DNA from: Candidatus Staskawiczbacteria bacterium
GTDB lineage: Bacteria; Patescibacteriota; Minisyncoccia; Minisyncoccales; Staskawiczbacteraceae
Direction: 5' to 3'
Assembly: GCA_016866675.1 (NCBI GenBank)
Contig: VGLO01000041.1
Span: 1-5,417 of the forward strand
DNA length: 5,417 bases
Shown piece after piece: positions 3,897-5,417 of the stretch. Under the pieces are notes generated by a model that had not been told where the DNA came from, made no database searches, and saw only the letters and a list, made by a program, of their open reading frames with translations. A program made the translations under genes and the position numbers. How positions within the stretch are numbered: position 1 is the stretch's first letter; every line of letters begins with the position of its first letter.

Positions 3897-5417
3897 ATGT
3901 ATATTTTAGAAATTTTAAACATAAAAAAGATTAAGAAAAACATTATGGTTTTTTCATCTTTTTGTTTAGCTTCTCTAATTGTTTTTTCCTTTATATTTTC
4001 AGGGGGGTTAAAATATATTACTGCAGCAACCGGAGCCCCAAAAATAATAGTTCAACAAGGAAGACTTCTTAATGGATCTGGCGATTTACTTGGAAGCTCT
4101 TCTGGAACGAATTATTGTTTTAGATTTTCAATTTACGATGCATCTAGTGGTGGATCAAAACTTTGGCCATCGGGTACTCCTTCAATCATGACAATTAGTG
4201 TGGTGAGTGGAATATTTAATGCTCCAATTGGGGACACTTCTGCTGGTGGTGATACTTTGGACTTAGATTTTCAAACTACAGACACTTTATACTTAAATGT
4301 TGATGTTGCATCATCTTCAGGTGGATCTTGTTCTGGAGTTAGTTCTTTTGAAACACTTACACCTAGACAAAGAATTGTTTCTTCAGGTTATGCGATTAAT
4401 TCAAATACTGTTGGAGGTTTTACTCCAGCCCAATCAGCTTCCGGGAGTCAGATTCCAGCACTGACTTCTGGTAATTTAGTACTTGGGGGGACAAATCCAC
4501 AAATTAATGTTTCAAGTACTAATACGTTAACTTTTCAGGGCGGAGCTGGTACAGGAAACATTCAATTTTTTTCTTCTTCAAATAATATTACTTCAGGTGG
4601 AGCTTTGACTATTGCAGGAGCTTTTGTAGCCGGAGGTGCAATTTCAGGCTCCAACCTCTCTGGTACCAACACCGGAGACCAGACTACGGTGAGTGGTAAT
4701 GCAGGAACAGTCACATTCTCAGATGCCGGAGGTGACACCACAACATTTGTTGCCTTAGGAACTGCAGCCACTGGTTCATTATCTCCTGCCACCGATGCGG
4801 GTTTAACCTACAATGCAACAACTAATGCTCTAACTGCTACTACTTTTGTGGGAGCGTTGACGGGTGATGTCACTGGTAATGTTTCAGGTACCGCAGCCAC
4901 TGTCACTGGAGCTGCTCAATCGGCAATCACATCTTTGGGAACTCTTACATCTCTTGATGTAGACAATATTAACGTCAATGGCAACACTATTATTAGTTCT
5001 AACACTAATGGAAATATTACTTTGACGCCAAATGGAACAGGTAATATTGCTCTTGGAACACTAACAATAAACGCAGACCAAACTGTTGGAGCCGGACAAG
5101 ACAATTATGTTTTAACTTATGATGATGCAACCGGACTAATTAATCTTGAAACTACTGCTATTAGTGGTGCAAATACAGCACTATCTAACTTATCTTCAGT
5201 AGCCATAAACGCAGCCTTAGTCTTGGGTACATCTGATGCATTTGCGTTGGGGTCAGCAACAAAAATGTGGTCTGACTTGTTTTTAGCTTCTGGAGGGGTT
5301 GTTAACTGGAACAATGGAGCTCACACTATATTTGAAGACACAGGCAATGATGACTTAACTGTCACTGGTGGTGGACTTAGATTGTCTACAGCTGCAAGTT
5401 ATTTAACACTTGAATCA
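3897..5417 (+). CDS. Large secreted fibre-like repeat protein, 3' end outside window
   Basis: The frame has no stop to the right edge, giving 507 residues of an incomplete protein. The start ATG 3897 (GTG 3885 is an alternative) yields a basic stretch, NIKKIKKN (8-15), and a hydrophobic segment (about 16-37), then TAATGAP: a signal peptide or N-terminal anchor. Residues 55-175 resemble a globular domain common at the front of such proteins: GRLLN (55-59), FRFSIYDASSGGSKLW (75-90), SGIFNAPIGD (104-113), LYLNVDV, and TPRQRIVSSGYAINS (155-169). After it come low-complexity repeats rich in Gly, Ser, Thr, Asn and Ala, with TGDVTGNVSGTAATVTGAAQ and NGNITLTPNGTGNIALG, like phage tail fibres and adhesin stalks. 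There are few charged residues. A surface filament for attachment or cell contact is likely, but the ligand is unknown. GC-richer codons appear from about 4630, suggesting exchange between repeats. Confidence 0.85.
   Translation, partial: MYILEILNIKKIKKNIMVFSSFCLASLIVFSFIFSGGLKYITAATGAPKIIVQQGRLLNGSGDLLGSSSGTNYCFRFSIYDASSGGSKLWPSGTPSIMTISVVSGIFNAPIGDTSAGGDTLDLDFQTTDTLYLNVDVASSSGGSCSGVSSFETLTPRQRIVSSGYAINSNTVGGFTPAQSASGSQIPALTSGNLVLGGTNPQINVSSTNTLTFQGGAGTGNIQFFSSSNNITSGGALTIAGAFVAGGAISGSNLSGTNTGDQTTVSGNAGTVTFSDAGGDTTTFVALGTAATGSLSPATDAGLTYNATTNALTATTFVGALTGDVTGNVSGTAATVTGAAQSAITSLGTLTSLDVDNINVNGNTIISSNTNGNITLTPNGTGNIALGTLTINADQTVGAGQDNYVLTYDDATGLINLETTAISGANTALSNLSSVAINAALVLGTSDAFALGSATKMWSDLFLASGGVVNWNNGAHTIFEDTGNDDLTVTGGGLRLSTAASYLTLES

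Noticed and set aside
4562..5314. Three minus-strand ORFs of 62-76 aa
   Set aside because: They are antisense shadows of the repeat-rich fibre-like gene, with a composition produced by its Gly/Thr/Asn codons.
589..5417. Alternative genetic code (UGA recoded)
   Set aside because: No in-frame TGA occurs in any recognised gene, and tryptophan and glycine positions use standard codons.

Overview
The window looks like a chromosomal segment of an AT-rich bacterium, most likely a member of the Candidate Phyla Radiation (Patescibacteria, perhaps Microgenomates-like). This is inference. It rests on bacterial genes (LemA, HtpX, UppP), very tight packing, no recognisable Shine-Dalgarno sequence at any of the six visible starts, TAA at all six visible stops, a very small GIY-YIG nuclease, and a long secreted fibre-like protein of a style common in that group. 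No ribosomal RNA or other phylogenetic marker is present.

Layout. (1) 3-482: the end of a protein with two TFIIB-type zinc ribbons; its reading frame enters from the left edge. (2) 483-588: an AT-rich spacer holding a long imperfect inverted repeat. (3) 589-2830: a tight, same-strand cluster lemA - htpX - uppP (membrane LemA protein, membrane M48 protease, undecaprenyl-diphosphatase) with spacers of 9 and 1 nt, suggesting an envelope operon. (4) 2831-3331: an unusual composite locus. A serine-tRNA gene is split into a 5' half (2831-2873) and a 3' half (3290-3331), whose acceptor strands GGAGGAG and CTCCTCC are perfect complements. About 416 bp lie between the halves, carrying an 82-aa GIY-YIG endonuclease gene bracketed by a perfect 19-bp inverted repeat and then a complete tRNA-Ser(GGA) bracketed by a second inverted repeat. 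The two repeats abut at a 16-bp palindrome. (5) 3338-3757: a DUF1801 protein, followed by a clear intrinsic terminator at 3772-3797. (6) 3897-5417: the first 507 residues of a large secreted, Gly/Ser/Thr/Asn-rich fibre-like protein that runs off the right edge.

The main point of interest is region 4: a tRNA gene nested inside another tRNA gene, together with a homing-type nuclease and two paired hairpins. No group I or group II intron core is recognisable, and too little unassigned sequence remains to hold one. It may be an unusual mobile element inserted into a tRNA anticodon arm, a tRNA removed from its precursor by an unknown route, or a dead tRNA whose function is covered elsewhere. The sequence alone does not decide between these.
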